Assembly (NCBI GenBank): GCA_019055375.1
Contig: JAHQIW010005581.1
Coordinates: 434,001-498,000, forward strand
DNA: 64,000 nucleotides
Source of the DNA: Parelaphostrongylus tenuis
Taxonomy: Eukaryota; Nematoda; Chromadorea; Rhabditida; Metastrongylidae
Reading direction: 5' to 3'
The notes below the pieces were generated by a model. It did not search any database, was not told the origin of the DNA, and saw only the letters and a list, made by a program, of their open reading frames with translations. Shown in pieces: positions 35,447 through 48,400 of this stretch. Position 1 is the first letter of the stretch; each line of letters opens with the position of its first letter. Position numbers and translations under genes: made by a program.

Positions 35447-35825
35447 CGTCGCCACGACCGCAAGGGAAGAACAGACAGCGGGAGAACGAAGAGGAAAAAG
35501 TTTAGCTGAAAAACAAATGAGAACTGAGATATGATTTGTACCGTGCGACGAGAAGGCAAGTTGTTGAGAGTGTATGAGTAAGGTTAGCTGACCCATGGGG
35601 AGATAACCCGGTGAAGTGGGCAGCATAGCGCTGGTGAGTCAGGGACCGAGATATCGAAGTCACAACCGGACAGGATAGAGGAAAACTCCATACTAATCTA
35701 TGGCGCAACTTGCACCGTATCCCACTGCAAAGCCAGGCTCCTAATAGAGTATTCCTTGGTCTATCTGAGTCATTTTTCCGAGATAAATGATACAATGCTT
35801 ATATCGAAGAGTAGTCGCAAAGAGA

Positions 35826-35920
35826 CGGTCCCTGTAGTATAGTAGTAGCATGCGCTTTCGGTATTCGTGAAATGCGGGTTCAATTCCCGTCTGAGGCCGA
35901 ATTTTTGTGTACTACTCGAT
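35826..35920 (+). repeat. tRNA-like repeat family B, single copy
   Basis: Starts ccctgtagtatagtagtagc, has gcgggttcaattcccgtctg and a gaggccg end, then tttttgtgtactactcgat. It resembles a Glu/Gly-type tRNA but the arms do not close as a standard cloverleaf, so it is called a repeat and not a tRNA gene. Confidence 0.65.
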
Positions 35921-35984
35921 ATTCTTGAATAGATAATAAAGCGACATGATTTCCACGAGCCAGCATCACATTTTTTTTTTGAGC

Positions 35985-36185
35985 GGATTCCAGTACTTCT
36001 AGATTCGATCTGTTTATTCGTCTTATTCTTGAATGACGTAGAATGTTCATTGAGCATGTCTCCTTGCAATCTCGAGGATAGCCTGGCTGTGGAGTTCCAT
36101 AGCGCGTTTTGCTGACTGCCGGAGGGGGGTGCGGAGCTCGGCTCTATGCGCGCCGCGACGAGCATCACAACCACTCGGCCACGGT
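35985..36185 (+). repeat. Dispersed repeat family D, copy 4
   Basis: ttccagtacttctagattcg at the left and gacgagcatcacaaccactc with ggcc at the right; same block order as the other D copies. Confidence 0.78.
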
Positions 36186-36344
36186 CCCGTCAACTGTCTA
36201 ATTAAAACAGTTAGCACTGATTAAGAATCATCATTTCAAATAAGCAACAACAGTGCCTTTCCTTCTTCCTGGTGTCTGAACTGTAAGAGATTTATAACTG
36301 CCATGGGAGGCCTATGATATATCTCAAGGATACTGAGTAATACA

Positions 36345-36428
36345 CAAGACTCTCGACCCCGGGCGGAATTGAACTCGCGTCTCACCCATACCACCGGGAG
36401 AGTGAGCTTACCACTACGCCACCAAGGC
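36345..36428 (-). repeat. tRNA-like repeat family B, single reverse copy
   Basis: cgaccccgggcggaattgaa, then ctcgcgtctcacccatacc and taccactacgccaccaagg: the reverse of a tRNA-like B box and A box. Confidence 0.65.
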
Positions 36429-36804
36429 TGCTGATATACACTCTGACAGAGGAAACCACGTAAAAGTACTAGCCCCTGCGACAAAAAAAAAAAATATTTC
36501 AAAGAAATTTAAACCATGACAAATCGCGTACGATAGCACAGTGTTCGTGCTTACACACCTAGTACCCTATTTTTACGCCTTGTTTTTCGGCGACCCGCTA
36601 TGAGTTGATGTCAATTCATACTGGTCGATTTGACCTTGGTAGATCAGGACGTTCTCCGAGTTGCGTTATTACTTTTGGGGTAATTTTTTGTATTGAGTTT
36701 GACGCAAATGTCGGCTTCTTTTCTTTTCTGTATCTTTGAGTTGTCTTCAATAAACTCTTTTCCTTTTGAAATAATTCGAATTCTTACTGGAACTTATTTC
36801 TCAG

Positions 36805-37100
36805 CTGGTTATACAGAAGTGTATATCTGCACGTGTATACAAATTTATGCTTAATATAAGCACGTGTATGTGATGTAAAGCTGCATGTGTCCGTGTATAT
36901 GAACACGCATACGATTGTATATACATTCATGTACCTTGTATACGTGCATACATATGTCCATATGCATACGCATACGCATATGTATGCGCATATGTGTGCA
37001 AATGTATGTATATGTACACTGCGCACATATATATGCATATGTGTGTTATACATATGTATATGTATATGTATATATACATATGTATATACATCTATACATA
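36805..37100. repeat. Alternating purine-pyrimidine tract
   Basis: About 300 bp of irregular TGTATATGC/ACATACGCAT alternation. This is low-complexity DNA of the kind that can adopt Z-form or cruciform structure; the Tyr/His/Ile-rich frames on both strands are not genes. Confidence 0.85.
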
Positions 37101-37290
37101 GTTGCGAGGAATATACACGGCATATTTGGTATTTTTGAAATCCGTCCATTTCATTGATAACCATCGTCCAACATAGTCTATAAGCTGAAATTCGTTTGAC
37201 CTCGGCTTTACCAACCAATAATGAATTATTTTCTTATATTTTACTGCATTTTTTCGCAGTGTTATGATGTTTCGTATATACCTAAAAGGA

Positions 37291-37634
37291 TTGAGTGATG
37301 AGCAAAAGCACGACCTTAGGCAGGAATCGAACCCGCGTTTCATCCATACCGTTGACGCGTGCTACTACCACTACACCACCGAGGGACATTTGCGCCACCA
37401 CTCATTCTTCAACATCTCTGTGTTAGCTATCAGCCAGCAACCTTATGAAGCGAAATTGTATTGCCGACAAGACTTGTTAAAGGTTGGTGGCTGATAGCTA
37501 ACACAGAGATGTTGAAGAATTAGTGCTGGTGCAAATGTGCCTCGATGGTGTAGTAGTAGTAGCGCGCTTCCCAGGTAGGGATGAAACGCGGGTTCGATTC
37601 TCGCCTGAGGCCGTGTTTTTGCTCGCCACTCAAT
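37291..37634. repeat. tRNA-like foldback element (family B inverted pair), long arms
   Basis: Left arm ttgagtgatgagcaaaagca through aggaatcgaacccgcgtttc to aacatctctgtgttagctat; right arm the reverse complement, from atagctaacacagagatgtt through gaaacgcgggttcgattctc to tttgctcgccactcaat. The arms are about 155 bp and nearly identical, around a short centre at about 37435-37490. Each arm contains one tRNA-like head. Confidence 0.85.
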
Positions 37635-37659
37635 CATCTTAGTATCTTTTAAGATTCAG

Positions 37660-38615
37660 CTATGACGACGAGGTTGATAAATCTGATCGGCTAAGGTTTT
37701 GATGTCTTCGTCGTCTTGAGAGCCGTTTATTCGGATCGAAGCCCAGAATCTCGAGTAAAGTCTTCATTTTAGCTCGTGATGTCAACTAGACCATGAAAGA
37801 AATGATCTTCTTTGATCAAGCGGATCGGAAGTGAGGTCATAACTAATTGATTATTACTTGAAATTAATTCTGACATGCCTAGCTGATAGTGGTTGTTGCT
37901 GGTTCGGCAGCTGCAGCTAACCAAATAAGCCTCATATAACCCTTAATTTACCGTTAGAATCTTAGTCATTAAGTTACTTTGAATTCCCTCTCTTGAAATC
38001 CATCACTCGAAATTACAAAACTGAAATTACCTCTGACCGAATCCCTTAAGACTTTAGAGATTGAGGACTTTACTCTTTCCCTATACATAGCCTTTCCATT
38101 GTGTTGCCATTATTTTATTTGAGTTTCAAATTCTCAAAATATCATGACTTTGTTTTCTTATAACTAAGATTTGGAGTTGTGTGAATCAATGGTACATTGT
38201 GATAGCCAAGATATTCACTTATATCTCCATTTTCCTCGCAGTGATGCTGTCGGCGGTAGAAAATCTGCACGAGATCAAACCCTTGTCTAATTTGTAGATA
38301 GAGATTCTACAGAGTTCCGGGAAGAGGGTGTTGTTAACGGCTTCACTGTGTCGTTAAAACTCGAGGGGATCAAGGGATTCACTACTCATAGTCACTATCC
38401 AATGTAAGATCCTTGCGGATTTCGGCGGTGATTTAGCGAAAAATAAAATTTACCTGAAACGAGAGTAATAAGGCCCATGGATGGTTTGTCGGCAGAATTA
38501 CGGTGCTTGTAAACGTAAGTTTATTTTTGGCTAAGAGAGTTCTCGAGTTGAAACCATTTATTGTCACATATAGGAAAGATAGAAATGGATCTCCTAGCAG
38601 GTCATTCACCAGAAT
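37660..38615 (-). CDS. Last two exons of an unidentified gene
   Basis: Exon 38454-38615 (54 codons, acceptor ctttctttacag, donor cag|gtaaat) reads ILVNDLLGDPFLSFLYVTI, NGFNSRTLLAKNKLTF, TSTVILPTNHPWALLLSF. It joins in phase 0 to 37660-37785 (LTSRAKMKTLLEILGFDP, NKRLSRRRRHQNLSRSD, STSSS, stop). Both splice sites and both exon lengths (162 and 126 bases) support a real gene end with a basic, Ser-rich C terminus. The first exon looks like beta strands with a hydrophobic end. Upstream exons must lie between 38.6 and 39.4 kb or inside MED14 intron 1; none was firmly found. Family not recognised. Confidence 0.55.
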
Positions 38616-39433
38616 CTGTAAAGAAAGCAAATGAAAATCGAAGTGTTTAGCGGGTGATTTATTGTGGAAGGTTAATCGATCAAGTAGTGTCTGATTCTTT
38701 GTATTTTAGCACAACGAGCAAGCAGTCCGGTAATTTTGTCTTCTCTGCAACGTATTTATACATAAATTTATTTATATTTGATCTACACGACTCAGCGGTT
38801 GCAATTCACAGAGCGATCCCCAAGTTTTCTCGTATTCGAATGCTTCCCTCGCCTCCCTGGATCGTTCACAAGCTTCGGGTCCTGCTTGAGGATTTCATCT
38901 TTTTTATGGATACCGTAGAATGCTGTTCGATACGATTCTTCTTGCATTTCCAGAGGTAAGGAGCTAGGGCGTTCCCTAGGCGTTCAGTTCATTGACTGTG
39001 AGAGAATATCGAAGGAAGAATTGAACTAAAGTCTTGGTGTCTTGCTTAACAATTTTGCTTTTTTGGTGCACTGTATCTAGTCACTGAGCTGCCTCATCCT
39101 GCCGATTACTGATTACTAAGTGAATACTGTTTTCTAAATCTCGCTATTCGCCCTGACTATCAGCGAACACTCCTTCACATATGTATGCACCGGTCCTGTG
39201 ACAATCTGTTTCGTAGACGGAGCTATTTTTCAAGCAGACTCCATCATTCACTTATCAATGCTCCTCGTTGGTCGGCACTGTGCTCTTATCGGGTTTTTGT
39301 GAATACTTCTCATCACCATGGCATTTTCCAATCAATATCATGTTAATTTTGCAGTTTATCGCCTCATTAAGTTCTTGAACGGTTCGTGGATAGCGTTGAA
39401 TTCCTTTTTTAGCTTTGAGTTAATACCTTATTC

Positions 39434-39461
39434 AGAGAATAGTTTTTCCTTTATTGTCCCG
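39434..39461 (+). promoter_or_regulatory. Putative trans-splice acceptor and leader of MED14
   Basis: Acceptor accttattcag ends just before 39435, and the MED14 ATG follows at 39462, with no upstream coding in frame that matches the family. This is the usual arrangement for spliced-leader addition in nematodes; no promoter element was identified. Confidence 0.5.
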
Positions 39462-42400
39462 ATGGACGATGAGGGTCACAACAAGCCGGTACTTCCAATT
39501 GTACCAGAGAAATGCGGACCACCCACCATCAGCCTGAATTACTTGCTCGACTTTGCTATCCAGCAAATTTACCATGAAATCACGGTGCTCTCCGAACTGT
39601 AAGTTGTTTTTTTTCTGTATTCTTCCGTGTAAGCCATCTTTTTTTCCTTTGATGCTTATTTGAATCTATTCTGGTTGTTAATGATACAAATGATAAAAAA
39701 GGGATAAAGCTCTCGGCGTTGATCAATCCCTGAGGTATGCGCCATGCATTCGACTTCAATTTTTAAACTTCGTTTGAGGTGATTGAATGCATATCTGGCC
39801 TATACAATGACTCGTTGAGGCCTCCCGCTGAACCGAGTCAGTGCTGCTAATCCTCCCAGACAAGTCTGAGACCACTTTCGTACCAACTTACCGACCCCGG
39901 AGGGATGGATGGCTTGGTGAGCCATGAGCGCGAGATTGAATCATTGACCTCGTGTGCGACGCAGAGCACCTCTAACCACTACGCCACATGCGCTCGTTAA
40001 TGATGTAATAATTGTAAAAAAATAATGATAAAAGCAGCCACTATTCTACACAACTCGACTTTGTTTTGAGTAAGTGCATAGTTGATATAACAGGAACTCA
40101 AATCAGTTACTTAAATGCGTTTATTACGAATATGGAGCTGGAGTTGACATAGTTGAAGGTTCGTTACTGCAGTTCTATACTAAATTAATCTTGTTTTTGC
40201 ACTAATACTCAGCTATTGATTAGAAAGGCTATTGCTATGATAATATCTTCGTTTCTATATTCATTAGTGTTCAATGATATGCAGACTTAGGAATTCGGGC
40301 GAGAGTTGAACCCGTCGCCTACCTTTTCTGGGACGTGTGCTGTCCACTGCGTTATCGGCGCTTCTGTTTTGCTACCACTCTTTTTTGGCTTCTTGTTTAC
40401 TGCCTATTCCTTTTTAATGACAAGGTGCGATGCAAGTACAATCACAGAATGGCTGAGATACAAGCAAAACTCGCGATCGTTTCGTTTTGAGTTTCGCTCA
40501 TTTTTCAGCATGAGGTCATTACTATGTTTTATTGCACAAGTTTGTGACATGGGGCGCCGTGTGGTTGTGATGTTCGTTGCGGCGCACCTGGAGCCGAGCT
40601 CCACCTATCAGCCCTCAATCAGTCAGCAGCAACGCCCTATGGAACGCCACAGCTAGGCTATCCTCGCCATTGTAAGGAGATTCGCTCAACCAGTATTCTA
40701 CGCCGTTCATAAAGAAGGTGAAAAAAGAATTGAATGCTAGAAGCATTGGGATCCGTACAGTGAAAAGAAAATGAAAAAACACAGTGAAGACGGGTCAATA
40801 AAGTAAGATGTCACAGTTTTTGAGGTATTACCAATCTTTTCCTTGAGCGGTTACGATGAATCTAAATAGCTACTGTAGTGGGTTTCGTCATAGTATGCAC
40901 CTAAGAATGAATAGTGTTTTGCCGAATTTTTGATAGTTCGATGCTTTGACGATAAACGTCCTGGCGTTTTTGAAGCAAAATACTCAGACAGATGCTTTAT
41001 TACATTATCGGCTTTGGCAAAGTGTTTTCCTGACAAGGAATATTGCAGAGACTCGAAGGGATGGTAATTACTTGGAGCAGCATTTAAGCTATACGATGGA
41101 TAATTTAAACGTTCCGTCTTAATTCTTTAGTCTTTTGCAATGTCAATCGCGCAATATGTGGACGTGCGTTGTCTTGACGCCGCTTCGATAAAGCTGCCGC
41201 AGCTGTTGATGTGTTGATATCGTCTTCACGAAATTTCACGAAACTGAACCATCTTCGTATGCGTGTAGCGATAATTGCAATCGGCTTTTCTGAGGCTTCG
41301 CTCAAGAACAACATAATCTGGCAATGTATTTTGAGCCTCTCGTAAAGCCTGTTATGAGCATTTATACAGTGTAGGCAGGTATTTCGGCCTTGCAGCCTTG
41401 TCACTTGCACAGTGCTTTTTCGTTCAGTCAGTTCCTTGGAGAACTACCCCTCACATAGAGGAACCAATGACAAACTTTTTAAACACAATATACGGTGAAA
41501 CAATCACCGTGACGTCCTTCCAGAGATTAAGTGTGATTAATTGTCGATTGCATGGGGTATGGTTAGCAAACTGTGTCTTGCACACTGTATAAGTGCCCAT
41601 TATAAACCTCATGAAAGGCTCAAAATACATCGTTAGACATCTCTGTGTAGTTTGTAGATTAAGCGCCTTGTAGTTCAGTGCTCTACTAATTTTGTGTCGC
41701 TTCGGTGGCAGAATGACCCAAATGGAACGCTCAAGAGACGTTCACGAATTCAGTGAAATTCCACGCAATTACAAAAGATTAAATGGTTCGCATATTTATA
41801 TTTTTGAAATCACAGGCTTTCGAATGACATAAAACACGATAAAAAAGACCAAGAAATAGATTCATTGTGGGTGAATAATAATAACGAAAAAATACGACAA
41901 AACTCAGTTCCCAGCCTAGTATAATCTATATGAATCCATTACTTTTACTTTTTTCTAGCATGGTACTTGCTTGCCTCCGGCAAGGGTGAGGCGCGGGTTC
42001 AACTCCCGTACGAGGTCGATTTTTTGCGTATCACTCAATATTCTTAGATCTGTAGTTTGCTTCATAATTGATAGCAGCTGCGTTATAGGTTACCAAAGAA
42101 GCTCGATGGTGACAGGAAGATTAGCTTGGTACAGTTTGCGCATTCGACGCGAATGTTGTTCGTGAAACTATTGGCCGTCGTAAAGTGGGTTAAGTCGTCG
42201 AAGAAGTTCGAATCTTGCGCTGTTAGTTTAACAACTTTCACTTGTCGTTATCTTTTTGCATTTCAAACCAAACTTAGTTTTTCTTACTTTATTCTAGTAT
42301 TATGGAGCAATACTTGCTCCATATTTAGATTTTTTGTATCTTCTGATTTCGTAACTTTGACGTTAAGTGGCCCTATTTATCTAAGGGTTTTAGGGGGGTT

Positions 42401-45400
42401 TTCTTAACGATAAGCTGGGAGATTTGAGGGCACATTTAAATGTAACGCGTTTACATAGAGTCAAATTCTCTGATGATTGATTATGAATCTGGTATTGATT
42501 ATTTTCAAAGGCGATATGTTACCTTCTGGACCAACATTCGCAATATTTCGTGGAAACGGCGGACCGTTTAGTTGCGATATCACGCGAAGAACTTGTGATG
42601 GCTCGGTTACCGGCTTTTCAAATCACATGTGCTGTTGATGTTCTGACACAGGCATGACATATATCACATTTTGTTTTATTTGATCTCTCACCTGTCATTT
42701 TCATGCTTTTTGTCTTTTTTGTATAACCTGTTGCCACAATTTATCATGCGAATTCGAGCACTTCATGTACTCGATTCGTTTTCTCCTATTCATTCTCGCC
42801 AATCTTTTCAGGGTACGTATATGCATCTCCCAACTATTATCAAAGAACGATTTGTTTCGAAGCCCAAAATGTCTCCTGTTGAAGAAGCGAATGTACTGTT
42901 GCGGCTGAATCAGGTCGTGTGATCTCACATTGTTGTAATCAACCTTTTCATACGCAATCGATCTATAATTCTTCAAAATACTCTTAGTCAATTTTCCATT
43001 GTCGCAGTTCATGTTCAACTCTTTGTGGAAGGGACCTTCTCCCCTTTTCTGAGACTTACATTAGTCATTCGACAGCTTAAATCTTAGCGATTACAATACT
43101 GTGCTTATCTTCACAAAATGCCTTTTTAGTGCGCCATGGCAGCAAAAATAGAATTGAGTTTCACATTCGCCGCGCATTTTTTGCTTGGCTAGCATATATT
43201 GATGAGATTTTACAACAAATAACTAGCAATAGGAGCTAGAAGAGCGAAAGAAAATCGCGTCTTGTACCTAGACTTAGGCGTATGTTTCATAGCGGGTTAT
43301 TTTATTTATTTGACAATGTAGAATGAAAATAAAAGCCTGGGCCCACAGAACAAGTTTACAAAGTTTCTTTGACGACTTTAAAATAAGAGACCCAGAAATT
43401 TCTACAAAGCGGAGAAGAAATCTTCTGACGAATAGCTGGAATTTGTCTTTTCGAGACGGCTTTTAGAATCGCTGCGCGCAGTGCAATCGAGAGATGCGCA
43501 TTAGTGCGCGGCGAAGGTGAAACGTAATCTTTTTTTTTTGGCTACTTAGTGTGCTCACAAAGTATTTCCAGAAAATAAGCATTCTTTCATAATTGGCGGA
43601 GCTCTTGAGTGGTTATAAAAATTTTAGTGGAAAAGTTCAGCGAAAAACACGTCGAGGGTGGGACTCAAATTTATTTTTACTCTACAGCGCGCTAGAAAGG
43701 TGGTCTCAGAGACATCTGCAGTACTACGATCGCCCGAGATTCATCCTATCGTAACATTACTAAAAGTCTGTAAAAAAGTGGGAAAGGCCTTGTCCCTAAA
43801 GGGTTGAAACATGGATTTTGGATTTGTACTTAATCTTTCTTATCGTTTTTGTTGTTACAGTACTTATTGTGAGTTGATAAAATATTGCTTTCAACTTATA
43901 ATGAATATGGGTATCTTTCAGGTTTTACAATATCGAATATCAAAAGTTTCGTCTACATTGTCTCCGCGTATCAAGGGTATTGTGATTAGAAATGGAATGG
44001 TGCGATTATACTACCATCTAAGTTTACGTCAAGTCTTCCTCCTTTACCGTGGGAGCATATTCATTTCTAATTATTACTTCGAAAAATTCAATTTCTTTCT
44101 CAGGAATTCCAGTATGATGTTTAGTGCCTATGGGGAATGTCTTATTTTCAGCTGATCCTGACAGTTCCCGGCGAATTCGAAGTGAGCTTGACGGTGTTGG
44201 GTGAACGAGAACAGACACCTTGGACGTTGTTGAATATCAAGATGTTAGTTGAGGATTATGAGATTGGTTATGGAGCCCAGTTGGTTCATCCTTTGCAACT
44301 GCATATGTTGCACAGTGTGCTTCAGGATAGGATGGATATTGCAAAAAATGTGAGTATGAAAACGTTTGAATTTTTTATTTTAGTGGTTACCAGCAGTGAT
44401 GTGATGATTCAGATATAAATCTAAGGGAACTTCGAGTGGTATGCAAAACATTAGATCCCCGCTTCACTTATATGGGAAAGGCATGTTACCACTACACCAA
44501 CGAGGCCACCATTTTTCTTCGATATAAACTTTCGTAGCTGTTAATGACCGACCCTTAACATCCGATATGTATAATCAGAATTCTATATCATGTACATAAT
44601 ATTGGGCAGGTTACCATTAAGTATGTTACTTTGTTTCCCAGATTCAACTTCGTTTTTTTCAGCCAATAAACGAAGTTTATAACTTTCTTCATACGTTCGC
44701 ACAATCGCTTCAACTGGATGTCCTTTTCTGTCAAGCGTCACAGTTGGCTACGGGACGTTTGAGGTCTGTACCCTTGGAGGTTATCTTCGTGTGAACTACA
44801 TTTTAATAAATCCCAGTGATGTAGAGTGGTGTGCAGAAACGTTTGCGTCAGCCGGGACTCGAACCCAAATCTTACTCTTTCCAGGAGCATGTGTTGAACC
44901 GTTGCACCACCGACACTCGTTATACACTTCACTCTTTCTGCGCTACAGCGCGTTATCTGGCGTAAAAAGAGTGAAGTGCAAAGCGAGCGTCGATGGTGCA
45001 ACGGTTCAGCACATGCTCCTGGAAAGAGTAAGATTTGGGTTCAAATCCCGGCTGACACAAATGTTTTTGCGCACCACTCTACATCGCTGGGTTTATAAAA
45101 CATCATAACACCGCATTAGGCGGTCAAATAAAGTGATTTCCAATTGAACTACATTTCTTTCAAGTTTTTGTTTACCTTAATGCTCCAGTAATTTTGATCT
45201 TTTAGGAACAAGATAGTCATCGAGAAATACGATCCGAAGGAACGTGTCTTGTGTATCGGGTATTGGGTTCAGCATATCACAAGGAAAGGGTTAGGTAACC
45301 ATGTGAGGTTGGTCTATAGTGCAGTTCTCTTTATAAATCCTCATTTTCCATTAGTCACCAAGGGTCGTTATTCGCGTAACTTTTCTTTTCATAATCTTGA

Positions 45401-48400
45401 CTACGTAGCATTTTTGTTCAGGTTGGAGCCTCAGTATCGTGTTACAATTTTTGGGGATGATGGTTATGATACAACGTTAAATGTGCGACATCATCCAATT
45501 GCGCCGGATCTTGGCCAACTTGACACTCGATCGGGGTATGGATAGCAAATTTTTACGATGATTGAATATTATGTCTTCTGAATCAAAGTGTATTTTCAAT
45601 GTAGCCGTCTATCCATCGATCGTCTGTTATCGGAGACATTAGTTGTTCGCTGCCGGGAACGACTATTACGCATTCGAAAGCGGCTAAAAGCAGCGAAACC
45701 TCTTTCAATTATTATATATGCTGGTGAGGCATAACCTCGATGGTCTATCTTATTTCTATTGTTTGCGTATTTCTTCCTGTTCCAGGAGCCGTGGTTCCGT
45801 GTCTTTGGCTTCCACTTCTACGAGATAGTGTCGAAACACGGGAGGAATGTGTAGTTATATCTGTCAATATGTTCAGCGGTCGTGTGCTTTGCACTTTAGA
45901 TGCCATAGGTAGATAGGTTTCGTTTGAATTTATGATTACGATTTCTGATGGTCATCACCGAGAGTTGCGTTACTTCACGGTAAGTGAAGTGATGAGTGTA
46001 GGGTAAAGTGTCTATTTGCATCTGGAGGATTAAGATTTGGATTAATGTGCTGATAAAGGCTTGAAGGTGTATCGTGATGTGCCACATAGGTTTCGCAGCT
46101 CTGCTAGGCCTCATAGTGTAAACTTTTATACGGACAATATTTGCATTTGCACGACGAAGTGACCTCTATAGAAAGAATGCCAAAATAAAGGCCAGCTTCA
46201 AGTTTGACACATTTGCTATAACGTCAAGTTTCTACGGTACTTACTAGACCATTATGGAGATCACATCGGCTACTCTATCCCGCAGTTTAGAAACTGCTCA
46301 TAATTTTTAGTTATGGAATTCCACTTCTTTTTTGCCTCGTCGAAGATTTTCTGCACTTCTTTCATCCTACGTAAGCTTAACGTTCTTCTATACACTGTCC
46401 TATGTTTTTCGTGCATGTAAAACTTCTGTATGTGAAGCAAAAGCAGTTGTACATAATGAAATCATAAATAAAATGAGGAAACATTTTAATGAGTTAACCA
46501 ACTTACTTAATTCATTATCAATCCTTGTGCATTCCAGAGTTTCTTCCCGGTTCTGCTGCTGAGATCAAAGAGTTTGAGATGATTCTATACAACGGACAGT
46601 CGTCTATAGATGCTTTGCGTAAACGAATAGATCGATTAAAGTAAGTTAAGGCTGCGTTTTGGGAATAATTCTTTTAATTAGTTCCTGTTTTCTAAACATT
46701 CCAGAGTCCTGCTGATGATTGAAAGATATCGAAGATCTGTCGCAACACTTCAAGTTCGCATAATCAATGAAAACCAAATGGCGCCTTTCTTTAGAAAGGT
46801 TTGTTTGATCTGATATCTTTTGCACTTTTTTGGTTTTACGATTTTGTCGTCAGGTTCATTCTCTTCCAACCGACCGCATTTGTTTGCAATTTATCAAGGA
46901 GGAGCATTTCTATCTGGTTGGTTTTTTTTTGGGAAATTTTTCAAAAATGAATGACTATTTCTAGGTGGTTGCATTTGTTTCCAATGAAAATCTCACTGTT
47001 AAAATGAGTTTTTACTTACTATGCACGTTGGATGATAAGGTTCAAATGATGGAATTGAACAGAGTAAGTTTCTTTTATGAGTTTTCCTGACTTTTCCCAA
47101 ACAAACCTCACATCTTCTTATGTAAATCTCTCATATTTGTGCCGCAAAATCCATGTTGAAGGAGAAGCAACTTATTTCGGCGCCCATCGATGAAGTCGTG
47201 AATAAAGAGGCGAAGGCGTTCGGTCGATTCGAGAACGATGACGTGTGGACACCTAATGTGAAAGTAGGTGATGTTACGAAGAATCTAGTCATATTCTGAC
47301 TTTGTTTACTCTTCTTATCCAACTATCGATCCAGATGTATATTTCTAATTGAAAAGGTTCATAATCCTTTCAGTTGTAAAAAATGCCGAAAAAAGCGGAC
47401 ATTTATTGCTATTAATAGCTGTCAGTTACTGAACTTTGCCATTTGTCAATAATATGCTAGCATTACCTATTCGGACACTTCGCTCAACATATCCTCAAAA
47501 GTACGTGTGTTGCAAAGTTGGTATCAGTTGCCATCCGATTGTATGCAGCTGCTCCACTGCCATCTAGATGTCGTCTTACATTTCGTATAGTGGCGATCAC
47601 TACGTGGATTGATGTACACGTTTATTTATTACATAAACAAATAAGTACGAAGCTGTATGTTGATCAATCCTTGGGAAATGCGTTATGAAGTCGACATCGT
47701 TAAGCATCGTCCGAGGTGATTTGATGCCATCTCACTTTTGTATTGACTCGCGGTTTTGTGCTAGTGTATCAAGTCAGTGCTGCTATCCTTCAAGATAAGT
47801 CTGGTACAATTTGCCGACCGCGGAGAGATAGGAGACTTGCTGAACCTTGGGCATGGGATTGAGCTATCAACCACATGTGCGTCGCGGGGCATCTTTAACT
47901 GCGCCTATACCTGCACATGCTGCGACAAATCTTTTCTAGCCAGTTAATTTTCAGTGCTTAAGCGAAAACCTCTCAACCTCAAAAGATGACTTCTAGTGTT
48001 CAAAAGAAGCGTCTAAAACGTCACCTTGTTTTTCTCTGAGACGTTCATGCTCCTTAAAACCGTAGATGTAATTTGATTCACAATAACTTGGATGAAATTT
48101 CGATACTCTATGCTTATAAGGGGACGAATGAAAAACTGACCTCATTTGCTAGAGAGGAAACTTTCAGAGAAGTGTTAGTAGCCATTTCAAAAACTGAGAC
48201 TTCAGGCTACAGCTCCACTCCGCCGGTTTTTTCAAAACACCTATTTCTCGCTGGACGGAGCTCTTCTTTGGATATTAGTAATCATTTGAAAGTTCCTCTC
48301 CAATGAATGAGGTCGATTTTTCATTTGCCCCCTCACAACCACAAAGAACCGAATTTCTTTTGCATCAGGCATAAATTTTGACGTAGCATGATTTATGGTA

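Noticed and set aside
35315..35534. Plus-strand 71-codon frame
   Set aside because: It is the shadow of the first coding exon (minus strand) of the membrane-protein gene.
35826..35905. Possible functional tRNA gene
   Set aside because: The B-box region is good, but the acceptor and D arms do not pair as a cloverleaf and the sequence is one of several diverged repeat copies.
39318..39461. N-terminal extension of MED14 in the same open frame
   Set aside because: No family similarity before the ATG at 39462, and an acceptor-like site at about 39434 makes the upstream part a pre-mRNA outron.
43811..44155. Continuous 114-codon frame across MED14 exon 5 and its neighbours
   Set aside because: Only the part 43922 to about 44032 matches MED14; the rest is intron read-through rich in Phe, Tyr and Ser.
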